Assembly: GCA_012845835.1 (NCBI GenBank)
Contig: JABAKD010000010.1
Coordinates: 18,115,204 to 18,179,203 of the forward strand
DNA from: Undaria pinnatifida
Lineage: Eukaryota; Sar; Phaeophyceae; Laminariales; Alariaceae
DNA length: 64,000 bases
Direction: 5' to 3'
This document shows positions 1-11,327 of this stretch, piece by piece (the stretch's first letter is position 1; every line of letters starts with the position of its first letter). The position numbers were made by a program, and so were the translations under genes. The notes below the pieces were generated by a model. That model was not told the DNA's origin. It ran no database searches and saw only the letters and a program-made list of their open reading frames with translations.

Positions 1-134
1 GAGTACTAAGCTCGTACATTAGTGTCACCAAGTGTCACTGGCCTCACACCTACGTTGCCGAGGGTTCGCCTCTTGTTCGACTAAACCCATTATCCGCAGT
101 AGCACCCCAGTGCCTAGTCTATGGCCAAGCCACA
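1..134. other. Unassigned sequence
   Basis: I see no exon, RNA gene or recognisable repeat in this leading stretch. It runs into the 29-bp tandem repeat that follows. Confidence 0.4.
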
Positions 135-241
135 TTGTTCTATATGGGAATTAGTGTTGCATGGTTCTTTATATAGGAATTAGAGTTGCATAGTTCTTTA
201 TATAGGAATTAGAGTTGCATAGTTCTTTATATAGGATTTAG
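135..241. repeat. 29-bp tandem repeat, about 3.7 copies
   Basis: Units begin with GTTCTTTATATAGGAATTAG at 164, 193 and 222, with a more diverged first unit at 135, so the period is exactly 29 bp. The array is AT-rich. It is followed by C runs at 249-268. No function is visible. Confidence 0.85.
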
Positions 242-456
242 TGTGCTGGGACCCCCCCCCTCCCCCCCCCGGCCAAATGCAAAAAATGGAGTGAGGTGTC
301 CAAATTTTTCTTTGTGTGCTCCCTTGGCACAGTGAGTAAACAAAACCCCCCTATGCTTCTCAGACCAACCGAAAGAGACCCTAAAAAACAAAAAAAAACA
401 CGGGAAAAGTGCGCGCCGACAAAACCCTCAAATCTGTTATGCAAACTCTCATCTTT

Positions 457-1037
457 CTACACCACCAACGAAACCACAGGTTGGCCGGCCGCAGCATTCT
501 TGGCGGCTACTACGGTAACTGCTGCCTCGGTGTTTGATTTGCGCTCAACACCCAAAGCAGCCAATAATCCCCGCAAGATCTGCCCTAGCCCGAGGATAAG
601 GTGCCTGTTAAGCCTGAGGAACAAAGTTTTCTCGACCTTAGCGGGTGACATGTTTGCACGACGGTCGCTAGCGGTCAACTTCAGGGCAGAAAAGTTCCTC
701 TCTGCTTGGCAACTGGTGGCGTCGACACCCGCGTACAACCGCGCTACCAAGCCAACATGCGGCCAACGGGCAGGAAGGACAACGCTCCCTCCCAGGGAAA
801 CGTATGAATATTCACAAGGAAACGTATGAATATGAATATTTCACCATCCATGCACTTCACGTTCTTCTTGTTTACAGCTGGCTCGAGCTCCACGCAGTAC
901 TTCCAAATCCCTGACCTCTGCTTGTTTCTCCCAACGCCTGCACCCATCTTATTCACGGGAGCACCACTGATCGCAAATGACGGACTTGGCTGTGCCGGAG
1001 GCTCAGAAGCCGAGCCATCACCGGCCGATTCCGCCAT
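457..1037 (-). pseudogene. hAT-family transposase remnant (BED finger start and dimerisation end)
   Basis: Two transposase pieces lie on the - strand. From an ATG at 1037 a reading frame begins MAESAGDG and contains GIWKYCVELEP followed by NKKNVKC. This is the start of a BED-type zinc finger, with only its first cysteine before the frame is lost near 840. From about 750 to 457 a second piece contains ATSCQAERNFSALKL and SDRRANMSP, then VEKTLFLRLN. That is the typical C-terminal hAT dimerisation region with the conserved A-T-S..ER..FS pattern. The whole catalytic middle (roughly 400-500 residues in complete hAT transposases) is missing, so this is an internally deleted copy. I could not place terminal inverted repeats or the 8-bp target duplication expected of hAT elements. 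Confidence 0.75.
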
Positions 1038-1163
1038 GAGGAACGTGTGTGTGTGGTGCGTGTGTGGTGCGTGTGTGGTGCGTCTCTCTCCAAAATGAAA
1101 AAATATATTAAAAATGGGAGAGCTAGCGTACCACAACAATGAATCTTTAAATCCAAGATTCAC

Positions 1164-2745
1164 ATATAGGTCTAGTAGTAATAAACACTTCTACGCAACT
1201 GATATCAACGGTTTATTATAGTTTAGTTTCCACGCACATATTGAAATCCCCCCCCCCCTCCCCGATCCCTCTTGTTCAAACGCCCCACCTAAACTCAAAA
1301 TCTACCAGAGTACCAGCCAGCTGATATCATCTCATTATCCTCATAGCGATCGATGCCGTAGCTCCAACTCATCTCCGCCCTCTCCCCCCCCCCCCCCCCC
1401 CCCCCCGCTTTTGCTCCCCGACCAGTTCGTTCAAACGCCCCGCTTATAATCGAAATCGGCCAGAATAATAAACACTTCTACGCAACTGATATCAAAGGTT
1501 TATAGTTTAGTTTCCGCGCACATATTGAAATCCCCCCCCCCTCCCGATCCCTCTCGTTCAACCGCCCCACCGAAAATCAAAATCTACCAGACAGAGTAGT
1601 AAACATTACCAGCCAGCTGATATCATCTCATTATCCTTATAGCCATCGATGCCGTAGCTCCAACTCATCTCCGCTTCCCCCCCCCCTTTGGTTCCCCGCC
1701 CATTTCGTTCAAACGCCCCACTTATAATCGAAATCGGCCAGAGTAATAAACACTAATAAGCCATTGATATCACGTCATTATCTTTCTAGCCATCCATGGC
1801 GTAGCTTTCATTCATCCCCCCTCCCCCCCTTCAACGCCCCCTCCTTCCCACACCCCGCACGATCGCCTAGACCCAGCACCGCGCGTATAGCAAGCCCCCA
1901 CATATATGATTAATACGCGCGATCGGAGTATCACACACAATGTTGCCAATATGAGTTTCGACCAAATCCTTGATCTCATAGCTGGAGAGTATTTAGTATA
2001 CATGTGACCTAAACCTCTTGAAAACCCTCCCCTCCCCCCCCTTGTTTGTCTTTTTTCCTTCTTTTCCCTCGCTCTCTCTCGCTCAAACGCCTCACCTAAT
2101 ATCGAAATCCGCCAGAGTAATAAACACTTCCACGCGCTGGATATCACCTCATTATCGTTTAAGAGCCGTCCATGCCGGTGCTGCGATTCCCACCCCCCCC
2201 CCATGCCCCCAACGCCCCCTCCTTCCCCACCACCCGCACCATCGCCTAGACCTAGCACCAGGCGTATAGCAAACCCTTACATCTATGCGACATTAAGCTC
2301 CCCCCCCCCCCCCCTCCCCCCCCATATTCTCCCTCCCCTCCTCCACAAGGAGGATTTATAGTTTCCACGCACAAATTGAGCTGCCCCACCTGTCCCTCCC
2401 CCTCTCCCCCCCCTTTTGATCAAACCCAGGCCCCCACGTCCTTAAAAACTCCGCCCTCCCCTCACCGGTTATTCGACTTACAGGATTCACTTAACAAACT
2501 GATGCATTTCCTTCCACAGCTGTCAGATGTTGTCCCCCTCAGAAACGGGTTTTATAGTTTCCGCGCACAGACTGCCTAACATCACCCTGTTGACCCTGAT
2601 AGCTGCACTGTAATTGCAAGAGGAGTCGCCGACCTATATCCTTAATGAGGACACACCCCACGCAGTACGCGCGATCAGAGTATCACACGCAGCTTGCAAA
2701 GATGAGTTTCGACAAAATCTCTGATCTCACAGGTGGAGTGTATTT
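1164..2745. repeat. Degenerate ~290-bp tandem array with C runs
   Basis: Successive units share AATAAACACTTCTACGCAAC, GATATCA, TTTCCACGCACATATTGAAA followed by a C run, CGTTCAAACGCCCC and ATCGATGCCGTAGCTCCAAC. Clear units start near 1175, 1465 and 1750, with diverged ones near 2110 and 2350. The last part (2490-2745) recurs at 23060-23300 inside the copia element, and its GTATCACACGCAGCTTGCAA segment recurs near 13895. Poly-C stretches of up to 25 bases punctuate the units (for example 1384-1407 and 2300-2322). No coding potential is convincing here. Confidence 0.75.
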
Positions 2746-2815
2746 TAAGTTTCATAATAATATTAATAAATATGAAATACAAATTAAGATTTCTACTAAA
2801 AGTGAGAAACTACAC

Positions 2816-3255
2816 GTAAGTGGGAAGTGGAAATGGGAGATTTGGGAGGTTGAGTGGGAAGCGCAAATGGGAGGAAGATGGGAACTGACAATGGGAGCAG
2901 CATGTCCACAATGGTCATGGGAACGGGAGTACGGGGATAGCGGGACGGGAAGCAAGTGGGACGGGACAAATTATCCTGCCAGCGGGATAGATAGGAAGTG
3001 ACGGGACGGGAGAAAGTATCCTGACAACGGGATGGGAAGTGATGGGACGGGGAGAAAGTATCCGACGATGGGATGGGAAGCAAGGTGGGGACGGGAGGAC
3101 GGGAGGATACTATTTCGGCCATATGGGACGGAAATGGGTAGGAAAAACATGATGGGAAGGGACGGGAGGTCGCGGACGGGAGACATTTCACGATGGGACG
3201 GGACGGGAATACCCGTCCCGTCCTGTTCTCCATGGGAATTCCCGTCCCGTTGACT
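2816..3255. repeat. G-rich degenerate repeat (GGGACGGG motif)
   Basis: The + strand is packed with GGGA/GGGACGGG blocks, such as GATGGGAAGTGATGGGACGG. Near the right edge the motif flips to CCCGTCCCGT, so ACGGGACGGGAATACCCGTC and the following bases can pair as a hairpin. Open frames on both strands here are products of composition. Confidence 0.7.
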
Positions 3256-3261
3256 CCCATA

Positions 3262-3344
3262 TGACAGTCCTTGGATACTATTAGTCCGTGTGACCACTTG
3301 CAAAAGGTTAACCAATAGCTCACCCAAAGAAAGCCTTATAAACA
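3262..3344 (-). mobile_element. Diverged solo terminal repeat of the TRIM element
   Basis: Read on the - strand this begins TGTTTATAAGGC and contains GCTATTGGTTAACCTTTTGC and AAGTGGTCACACGGACTAAT. It matches the 84-bp terminal repeat of the TRIM elements at 32.3 and 40.7 kb. Its 3' end is diverged and no internal region follows, so it is a solo or truncated copy. Confidence 0.75.
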
Positions 3345-3976
3345 TGTACACTCACAAAAATCGGCGCGCTTCGCGCGCCTTATTTTTCCTTATAGGGCTG
3401 CGCAAGCGAAGGTCGTAGATAGATGGTATCGTCCACGCGGAAACCGTTGCCTTACAATGCCACTTTAGTCCCAAACTCGTTGGATCAGTAGAAGAGGTAG
3501 GTGTGAAGGCATGTTGTCGATGTGGTGCCTGTTTGCAGATGTTTGGGCCGTTTGCCGGTCAACGGAAGCGCGGCCTTCGTGCAGATGAGTTATTGTAACG
3601 GCCTTCGGGAAGGTGTGTTATTGTAACTACAGATACGTCCGACGACCAAACACCCTTTTTAGCGGGACAGGTAAATGCTCACGGCTTGAATGTCGTACGT
3701 ATCATTAGTTGTGGGCTAGTTATACGTACGAACCTGCCAAAAAAAAAGATTTTTTTTCTTCAACACCACAGAGAATGGCCTGGGTGTAGAATCCACCGAA
3801 ACAAACGGACCAGGGGCAAGCTCAAAAAGCGAGGAGTTGATAATCGTGGGTCGATGTTTTCCAGATTCTCGAACGATATGCTTTAGACTAGACTGCACTA
3901 CTTTTACAGACCACGCCACACTGAAAACTCACCGAGGGTGCTTTATTTTGTTGTGGGCGTTATAATCGCAGGTACG
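3345..3976. other. No gene seen; small hairpin at 3363-3379
   Basis: A perfect GGCGCG-CTTCG-CGCGCC hairpin sits at 3363-3379. The rest shows no exon with consistent splice sites and no repeat shared with other parts of the window. Confidence 0.4.
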
Positions 3977-4320
3977 TGCTTTTTTTTTTTCATCCTCCGG
4001 CGGATGAGGAAAAATAAAGCTTTAGCTCACCACACTTCCACGTATTTCCATACGCGTCGTGTGTCGATTTTTAACTCAGATGCTTTCGCATCCCAACGCT
4101 AGCTGGCGCACCCTTCGGATCCCAATGTAGGTATAGCGTAAGCTGTCCCTATTATTGGTCTTCGTTACAACCCCGGCAGCGCAAGCTGCCGTTGTATACG
4201 AATGCGTGTGTATGTCGACCCGGCCTGTCCCTTGAGGGTCAGGTTCGTTGGAGATAGCCACCCGGAATGTCATCTTTACGGGAGTGTGGGACTTGCTTAA
4301 GCTCACCCACTAACAAAACC
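3977..4320 (-). mobile_element. Poly-A SINE (family C), longer copy
   Basis: On the - strand the 3' part (4152 to 3977) matches the retroposon at 53848-54025, including TAGGGACAGCTTACGCTATA, ATCGACACACGACGCGTATG and AAAGCTTTATTTTTCC, and ends in an A run (TTTTTTTTTT on + at 3979). The copy may extend further 5' to about 4320, where TGAGCTTAAGCAAG resembles a weak pol III A box. I could not identify its target duplication. Confidence 0.7.
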
Positions 4321-4369
4321 CCTGGCCATGAGAGATGGCCTTCCGATGGGCACGTGCATTTTCAGCATG

Positions 4370-4960
4370 CAGCAGTAGTAGTAGTTACCGGTACCACCGT
4401 TGTTTCGTGGGTGGGTGGTGGGTCGGTGGATGGGTGAGAGTGGGTGGGCAACACGTAATTAATTGTACCCCGCTGGGGGTCCAACATACCCATGATTGTG
4501 TTTTCGAGATAAACTAACTGTTTTCAAGATAAAACACGCGAGTACAGACCAAACACCTCTGTTTGCTGGTGTACGTACTGCTGTACTGCTGTACTGCTTT
4601 ACTGCTGTACTGCTGTAGCAGATATCGGTTGGAGTGTCGGGTGGTAGGAGGGGTTGGTCGGTTAGCGGGTGGTTGGTTGGGTAGGTTGGTGCCGGTCGTT
4701 TAGTTCGCGGGTGAGTGCTTTCGTGCCTGTTGAAGGTTGAGCTGTTGTTGTGGTTGTAGCAGTAGTATGTATACTATGCCTTTCTCTCCGCTATATTACC
4801 GACCTGCTCTGGCTAAGGTCGAGTACGAACCAACGCATTCGTTTGCTACTGTACCGCTGTGGCATGGTGGATGGGTTGGTTGGTGGGTGAATGGCTTGGT
4901 CGGTGGGTGGGTGTGTCATGCGGTGCGTGGGTGGTGTTTAGTCGGCAAATTGGAGGAAGC
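4370..4960. repeat. Low-complexity GTACTGCT and GGTTGG-rich stretch
   Basis: 4573-4620 is a tandem of TGCTGTACTGCTGTACTGC. Flanking parts are rich in GGTGGGTGG and GGTTGGTTGG. No coding exon is supported. Confidence 0.6.
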
Positions 4961-4984
4961 AGATGTCGTGTTGGTGCGGTTTGC

Positions 4985-6262
4985 TCGGCCCGTGGGGATT
5001 GGGGTTTCCACACCGTGCGGGTCGGTATCGACCCGGGAGAACTCACTCGATCCCGGGGTGTCGGGGAGTTGTTGTAGAGATATATGAAAAGATGTCTGAA
5101 TCGGGGATGGAACCCAATTCTCCCCGGGTGCGGCGGGACTGGGGGCGTCAAACGAAGACGGGGCCCTATCCTCCCCGGGGTCCGCTCGCTCTACACGCCC
5201 CAGTCAATCAGCGATCGGCCCGTGTGTGAGGAAGTAGACTAAAAATGTTGAACAACAAATGGGTTATTTCCTTCTAAACTCGTTTTTCCACCACATTCTC
5301 CCCCACTAAACCTGACATATCTCCCAGATTATGTCAGGAACCCCGATGAGATACCGAGTATTCATTGCGACTTTCTCGGCATTGGAGTGACTTGCAATGA
5401 TCCTATGCATTATTACCCTTATCGTTGTATTTTAAGTGGTTGAGTTTTACCCAGGTTTTTGGGCGTTTGAACGTGAGAAAAACTTTTTTTTTGTTTTTCC
5501 GGGAAAGACGGTGAGAATCGAACCAGCGACCTCACTGTTCATAATATCACATCCTGCCGACGGCGCCATTGTGAGGAAGTAGACTAAAGATGTCGCACAA
5601 CAAATAAATGCTACTCGAGTTATTTCTTTCTAATAAACTCGTTTTCCCACCAAACGTGGGATTGGGGTTTCCACACCGTGCGGGGGGGTGTCGACCCGGG
5701 TGAAGTCGATTTTCGTCCCCGGGGTGACGGAGTTCTAAAGATATGGAAGGATGTCTGAACCGGGGATGGGACCCAATGATGAGCAACGGGTGCGACGGGA
5801 CTGGGGGGGTCATACTGGGACGCCCTGGTCCGCCCCGGGTTTCGCTCGCTCTACTCGCCCCAGCCAATCAGCGATCGGCACGTGGCATTGGGGTTTCCAC
5901 ACCGTGCGCGGAGCGGTTTCGACCCAGGAGAACCCGATTTTTGTCCCCGGGGGTGACGCAGTTGTAGAGATATGGAAGGATGTCTGAACCGGGGATGGAA
6001 CCCAATCCTCAACAACAGGTGCGGTGGGACTGGGGGAGGTCAAACTGGGACGTGGCCCTATCCTCCCCGGGTTTCGCTCGCTTTACGCGCCCCAGCCAAT
6101 CAGCGATTGGCCCCTGGGACGAGGTTTCCACACCGTGCGGGGCGGTGCCGACCCGGGAGAACTCCGGGGATGAGACCCAATCCTCCCCGGGTGCGGCGGG
6201 ACTGGGGGAGGGTCAAACAGGGACGTGGCCCTGCCCCCCCACCCCCCCGTCCCCCCGGTTTG
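4985..6262. repeat. ~235-bp tandem/satellite-like repeat
   Basis: Units carry GGGGTTTCCACACCGTGCGG, TCGACCCGGGAGAAC, GATATGGAAGGATGTCTGAA, CCGGGGATGGAACCCAATCC and CGCCCCAGCCAATCAGCGAT. One copy lies at about 4990-5227, and three more run head to tail at about 5654-5883, 5884-6118 and 6119-6260 (the last is truncated). The first copy is separated by a spacer whose ends are themselves duplicated (GAGGAAGTAGACTAAA at 5229 and 5575). The array stops where a LINE fragment begins. Confidence 0.8.
5510..5573 (-). repeat. tRNA-like segment, probably a SINE head or tRNA relic
   Basis: On the - strand TGGCGCCGTCGGCAGG resembles a pol III A box, and GGTTCGATTCTC about 37 nt later resembles a B box. 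The cloverleaf does not close convincingly, so I read it as a tRNA-derived relic, not a functional tRNA gene. Confidence 0.45.
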
Positions 6263-6283
6263 GTTGATGCTATTTCGGCGTCT

Positions 6284-7136
6284 TCATTCAGCAGTGAGGC
6301 GTTGCCAGCTCTTCTTCTTGTCGATCTCGTCCCGGTGCCATATCGTCATCATGAAGCGGTCCGCCGCGTCGACGATCTCCCGGTGCCAGTTCCCAATTTT
6401 CTTAGCCGCCCTCGGTCATAGTACAACAGTCTCTACTCCGAACACAGTAAAGGGGAGCTATCCGTGGACCCCTCGGTAGCTTCGAATGCCCTGATGATGA
6501 ATCAGATGATGTCGTCTACCAGACACTAGGCCCAGTTCTTTTCTGGTCGGCTTCGTCCCGGGTTCACCCCACCGGCCATTGTCCCGAACATTACGCGATG
6601 GGTCAGTCGCTCCTTGGTCGTCCGTTGTACGGCTCCCGCAAAGAGGAGCCGTCGTTTGCGGATAGTCGTCTCAACGCTCTCACATTGTGCATTCTTGAAA
6701 GCCTTGGCGTACGACATGCGGTGGTCGGTGCGCTGTCGGCGCTTATCCTTACTTGGGAGGAGGTTGTGGTATGCCGTTCGGAGTTTAGCGAAGTAGTTCC
6801 CGGCCGAGAACCCAAGTCACACACCCGTACAGTAGGGTCTCTATCACCTCGGTCTTTATTAGCAGGCGCACCTTTAACATGAACGGGGGATTCTCCATAT
6901 ATATATATTATATCGTACATACTACATACAGCTCGCGCTTGAAACAATCGTAGCATGCCCACGCGAGTCGGATACGTTGTTTGACCTCTGGCATGGTGTC
7001 GGCGTTTGCGTCGATACGACCGCCCAGGTACAGAAACTGCATCGTCTATATAATATAGGTCCTCTGGCCAGTTGCTTCGACGACGAGCGGTGCGCTCAGA
7101 GGTCGGGAGCACTTGGTTGAGTGTGCGCAGCAGCAT
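6284..7136 (-). pseudogene. 3' fragment of a non-LTR retrotransposon (C-terminal region)
   Basis: The - strand encodes pieces homologous to the C-terminal end of the larger element at 17.4-20.8 kb. SVETTIRKRRLLFAGAVQR and RVMFGTMAGG here correspond to [19 protein letters not shown] and [10 protein letters not shown] there. A final block with AADRFMMTIWHRDE ends in a stop at 6286-6284. The pieces fall in different frames with intervening stops, so it is dead. Sequence divergence shows it is a different lineage from the 17.4-kb copy. Confidence 0.75.
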
Positions 7137-8164
7137 TGTCTCTGTCAGAAGGTTTTAAGAAAATGAGGTTGAACAAGCTACCTTGGTTGGGATGAAATAA
7201 GAGTACGAGATCTTACCGTTTTTTCGACAACATGGTTGACGCATCCCCCCACACTGTGTACGAGACGAAGGGGGTGTCACCGTACAATGGTTGTTTGTTG
7301 CGTTTCATTGGGTTAGGGTTAGGGTATACCTGGTACCAGGGTCGTATGTGAATGTCTTTTTAAGAGTACAAGGGCTCCGCATGGCATTTGCCGGCGCCCA
7401 TGCTTCGGGTAGGGCAGGGCAGCACTTCGACAACTTAATTAAGGTGTAGCTGTCCGATTTGGCATGCATTGAACTTTAAAGTAATGCCAAGAGTTTAATA
7501 CGAACATGGGATTATAAAAGTCATGCTTTGACAAAAGAAAAAACGTTATATTATTTTTCAACAAAAAAAGGCAAGGATAGGCGAAACAAACCATGTTAAA
7601 TGCGCCGTCAAGTAAAAATTGGCGTCTGTCAAACGAAAATACCGAAAAGAGTATTATAATTGATAACCTGCGTCGCCTCTAGGCGAAATGAAAGAGGCCT
7701 TGGCATTAATAAAGAGACTGCACGGCTGTCCCCGTGGCAATGGAGGTTCGAAGTCGACAGGATGCAAAGTCGGTTTGCATCAAACGTCGACATGAGGACA
7801 TGTCAGCCGGCGAGGTTTTGGAAGAAGATTGCTTTGTTTGTTACGTGAAGGCTGTCGCATTGATTGGTCTGCGTGGTCGCGGGCGAGGAGGAAAACGTAG
7901 AAGAGGAGGGCGATCCCTCGTTGAGGCGGCGTTGTCTAAGATTGGTGCGGGGGTGGCTTTGCTCGTACGGGAGGTTGGCGTAGCGCTTCTTCTCTGTTTT
8001 TTCTCGAGAAGGCGGGATGATATGTGTGTCTGCTGTCTTTTCTTCGTGGGGGTTTTCACGTTGTCGAAATCGGACGCGTCCCCTCAATGCAAAATATCCG
8101 GAGTGTCTCTACCATGACGACTGCTGACAGTGCCGTGCGTATTTCCTAGAGACTGACATATTAT
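7137..8164. other. No gene seen
   Basis: This holds two adjacent TTAGGG units near 7313, too few to call a telomeric tract. It also holds AT-rich sequence and open frames without splice support or recognisable domains. Confidence 0.4.
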
Positions 8165-8567
8165 TCACTGGTAGCAATAATAATAAGATACCTTTGCAAC
8201 ATTTTTTTTTCTTCATCCCATGTATTATCCCCGCACCACTCTCGCGCTCCCTCCCAGTAGTAACTCAGATCCGGGGTCACATAGCGGGCCCTCCTCCTCC
8301 CTCCCCACTTCGGCACGTGCTTTCATTTTTATCGCGGGAAGAATCCAGCATTTTCTTCCCTCGTCGACTCGCGTCGAACCAACCCACGCTGCTAGCTGCT
8401 AGCCGGTCTCAGCAGTTAGTTGATCCCTGTTTTTTTTTTGCATTTATTTTTGCAAATAAAGTCAAATCTCATCGTGGTGGGTGTCGAACCCAAGGACAAC
8501 CAAACGTTGGTAGTATTCGAGTGTAAAACCACTATTATCAATAGACCACCGGGGCGGCCGGCTGACA
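8165..8567 (-). mobile_element. tRNA-headed SINE (family D)
   Basis: On the - strand a tRNA-like head near 8565 has CGGTGGTCTATTGATAATAG (A-box region) and TTGGGTTCGACACCCACC (B box and T arm). The body contains ACGCGAGTCGACGAGGGAAG, CGATAAAAATGAAAGCACG and GTGACCCCGGATCTGAG, and ends near an A-rich tail at about 8205-8190. A second copy is at 60655-61003 and a third, split by the copia element, lies at 21690-21820 and 26427-26530. Such SINEs are transcribed by pol III and moved by LINE machinery. Confidence 0.75.
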
Positions 8568-8892
8568 ATTGATTAAAACAAAACAGGATCTTTGCATAGA
8601 GATTACATTCCCTCCCCCATATTGTATGATATTACGATGGTTGACGCGATATGTATAGAATAAAGCCGCAAATACCTAAATAGAGAGTTTCGGAGTCGTC
8701 AAAACCTACAAATAGGGAACAAAAATTAGGGATTAGCCGGCTTAAATCTGCAAATAGTTTACAGTCCCGTAGTCCTAAAGGGTCAACAGCGTAATTTTTA
8801 GAAATAAGCCGCGTGAGGACGCGCTAAATCTTGGAGTTCTTTTAGCTCTCCAGATTTAACGCGCCCAGACACGGGCTGCTGCAAAAAAAATC

Positions 8893-9354
8893 ATGCGCGC
8901 CAGTGGTAGAGCACGCAATCCTAGCCAAAAGGCTGGAGAGGCTGGGGCCGGTGATCAGCAGGCGACCCGGTCCACGGGCTGTGTGGGGTTTACGGAGTTT
9001 GGCGAGCGGCACGCGGAGGAGGTTGAGAGAAGGGGAGGAGAGGAGCAGCAGTCCGATGATGACGAGGAGGTGGAAGCAGTCACCGTGGTACTCGGCAAGC
9101 AGGTAGCAGCCGCGGCCCAGCCGACTGAGCCGGAGCCGAAGAAGACGAGGGTCAGCAAGAAGTGCAACACACTCCATGACCTTGTGCTCGCGCAGAAGGG
9201 TGACAGAGGGAAAGAGAGAAAGAGAGGAGCCTCTTCGCGGGCCTCTTCGTTCTGTTTTTTTTTTTCGGTGAAACACATACATACATGCCGCTCCTCTCTC
9301 AGTTGTATGTCTCGAGTGCACGCACAACAGGAAAGACAACAGCAGTACGCTTAA
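8893..9354 (+). CDS. Hypothetical open frame, 153 codons
   Basis: An uninterrupted frame starts at ATG 8893. It is rich in Ala, Glu and Arg in its first 100 residues (for example EERRGGEEQQSDDDEEVEAV-like composition) and then becomes low-complexity. No domain is recognised. Just after the ATG, CCAGTGGTAGAGCACGCA resembles a pol III A box, so the start may belong to a SINE. The opposite strand is also open for 191 codons, which lowers confidence that either codes. Confidence 0.2.
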   Translation: MRASGRARNPSQKAGEAGAGDQQATRSTGCVGFTEFGERHAEEVERRGGEEQQSDDDEEVEAVTVVLGKQVAAAAQPTEPEPKKTRVSKKCNTLHDLVLAQKGDRGKERKRGASSRASSFCFFFSVKHIHTCRSSLSCMSRVHAQQERQQQYA

Positions 9355-10555
9355 GACGAATGTGCTAGGTGTCTCGGTGGGGCCGCTGGTGTGTGGTTGT
9401 AGACTAGACGCCTCCACCCGCGTAGCAAAGGTGCCCGCGAAAGCTTTTCGCTGCTGTGCCCTTCAAAAAAAAAGAAGCACGGAAAAAAATCAAATTTCAC
9501 GATCCCCAGGCCACTAGTCTACATGACATATGTATGTACATGTAGAACCGCCGCACAGCAGCATCACGGTGACAAATCAAGTGGAATTACTTGTATCTCG
9601 CACAGGAGGTAAAATATGGCAACCGTACTACATTCATCCTACCTCGGGCCGTTCTGCATGCAGCACGGTGTTAACGATGCGCGCAGATCATGACTGTCTT
9701 GTGCGCACAACAAAAACGACCTTCACATGCCAAAAAAAAATGTTGCCTGAACACGGAGACGGACGGACCGGGGAAGGGCGCGGCAGGATGTGTACGTATT
9801 GCAGCAGTGGCCGTCTTGGGGTTACAGAAATTGGGTGCGACATACAGAGATCGCACCGCGAAAGGGGGAAAAAAAGGCGCGCATCGACACAGCTAGCACC
9901 TGAACCCGCCGTGTATGTGTAGTAGTGGGCGGTCCGTATCGATTTGTGCAGCACGGTTTGTACCACCTGTTCCCCGGGCCGTATTTTCGTCCTGACGATT
10001 CCGCCGCTTTAAAATTTCTCGGGAAAATTCTAAGGCGGGCTGTTGGTGGCCCTTATTCCTAATTATTTCTCCTTGTTTCTGGCTCTTTAGAGCTCCAATC
10101 CGAAACTCCCAAATACCAGCGTACGCGGAGTTTTAGATATCATGAATAACGAACGACCGCAACGGCAGAGCACGGCAAAGCATAGCGCTTCGCTCTGCTG
10201 AGCTAGCGGTGCGCTGCTGAGCTGAGCCGCAGGGCATCGCAGGGCACTGCACGGCGCTTCGTTGCTGTAAGCTATAGCGCTGCGATGGGGTGCTGGGCGG
10301 TGTCGAGCTGATGAGCCAAGCCCAGATCTCAGCCGATAAAGCTTCGTCAAGTACAAAACCAATGGTGCGAATCAAAGAAAAGCTAAAGCTGGACCGTTCC
10401 GCAACTAATGCACAGGCGGCAAATTAGCGGCAAATGGTAGGAGGTTCAACTTACTAGACAAAAAGGAAGAAAAATCGCGAAAAGGTTCAAAATCGTGTTG
10501 GCAGAAAAACCAAATTTGCAGGAAGCAGCTGAAAGGTCAAGAAACAGGCAATATT
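9355..10555. other. No gene seen
   Basis: Unique-looking sequence with short GC-skewed blocks. Around 10160-10300 there is a run of GCTGAGC/GGGCA(T/C)CGCAGGGCA motifs. No exon or family member is supported. Confidence 0.35.
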
Positions 10556-10960
10556 TCCGTTGTTGTTGTTGTTGTCGTTCTCACATCAACTCGCATAATC
10601 AAGTCCGTGGTCGCAGGACAGGCTCCAGTCACTCTGGAGCTGAGGAATACCCTAGGGGAAAAACACAAACCAAACGTGGTACACGCATGAATCACAGCTG
10701 ACGCAATTCATGCCTCCACCAGAAACATATAAAAGTGAAATCGGGAGTCAGTCTACGATGTGCCAGGTCCATACTGGTGCATACGTCTCATTACTCGCGC
10801 CTGGAAAAACCTACTATACCGCTCGCCACCCAAGAAAGACTACCACGCATATATTACACGTGGTATCTATCACTACGCATACGCACAACAGACGCAAGTC
10901 AATTGGCAAAAAGAAACAAGCAAAGAAGAGAAAGGAAAGGAAATGGGTGCATGGGGCCAA
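10556..10960 (+). mobile_element. Dispersed repeat E (GTT-headed, purine-rich tail)
   Basis: It begins with (GTT)n, continues TCACATCAACTCGCATAATC, AAGTCCGTGGTC, CAGGCTCCAGTCACTCTGGA and TCTACGATGTGCCAGGTCCA, and ends in AAAAGAAACAAGCAAAGAAG. An inverted copy is at 20915-21425, and a third begins at 63838 and leaves the window. A microsatellite head and a purine-rich tail suggest a retroposed 3' end. No protein is visible. Confidence 0.75.
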
Positions 10961-11327
10961 GGAAAAGGAAAGGTAAATGAATTTTGGGGGGTCTACTGGC
11001 GAGTCTGCCACCAGAACGATGCCACGTGGTTTTTCGACGATCTACAGCAGTACTACGAACGACTTCCGATACACCCATCGAAGCACGGACTACCGGCGAA
11101 TTACGCGATCCACAGCTGGCTGTGGTTGTCACGTGTCTCTGTGTTGGGGGCCCCTGTGCGCTGCCGCTTGTTGGCTCTTGTTTGGGTAAAACATGCGGTG
11201 TGCTCCATGGTCTCACGGCAGCAACACACCAGAATCAGAACGTCCGCTCGTACGACGTATCATTCTTACAGGAAATGTAATACTCCGGAGTATTTTTTTT
11301 CTCTTTCAATAAGAGCATAAAACGGTT
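10961..11327. other. Unassigned open sequence
   Basis: A + frame reads WWRVCHQNDATWFFDDL-like residues around 10990-11100, but lacks splice support, a start or a known domain. Nothing else is seen. Confidence 0.25.

Noticed and set aside
296..829. 177-codon + strand gene
   Set aside because: It is the antisense of the hAT dimerisation domain, which is clearly the real coding remnant.
7305..7330. Telomeric repeat
   Set aside because: Only two adjacent TTAGGG units are present; that is expected by chance and is not a tract.
8842..9417. 191-codon - strand gene
   Set aside because: It overlaps an equally open + frame, has biased composition, no domain and no splice support.
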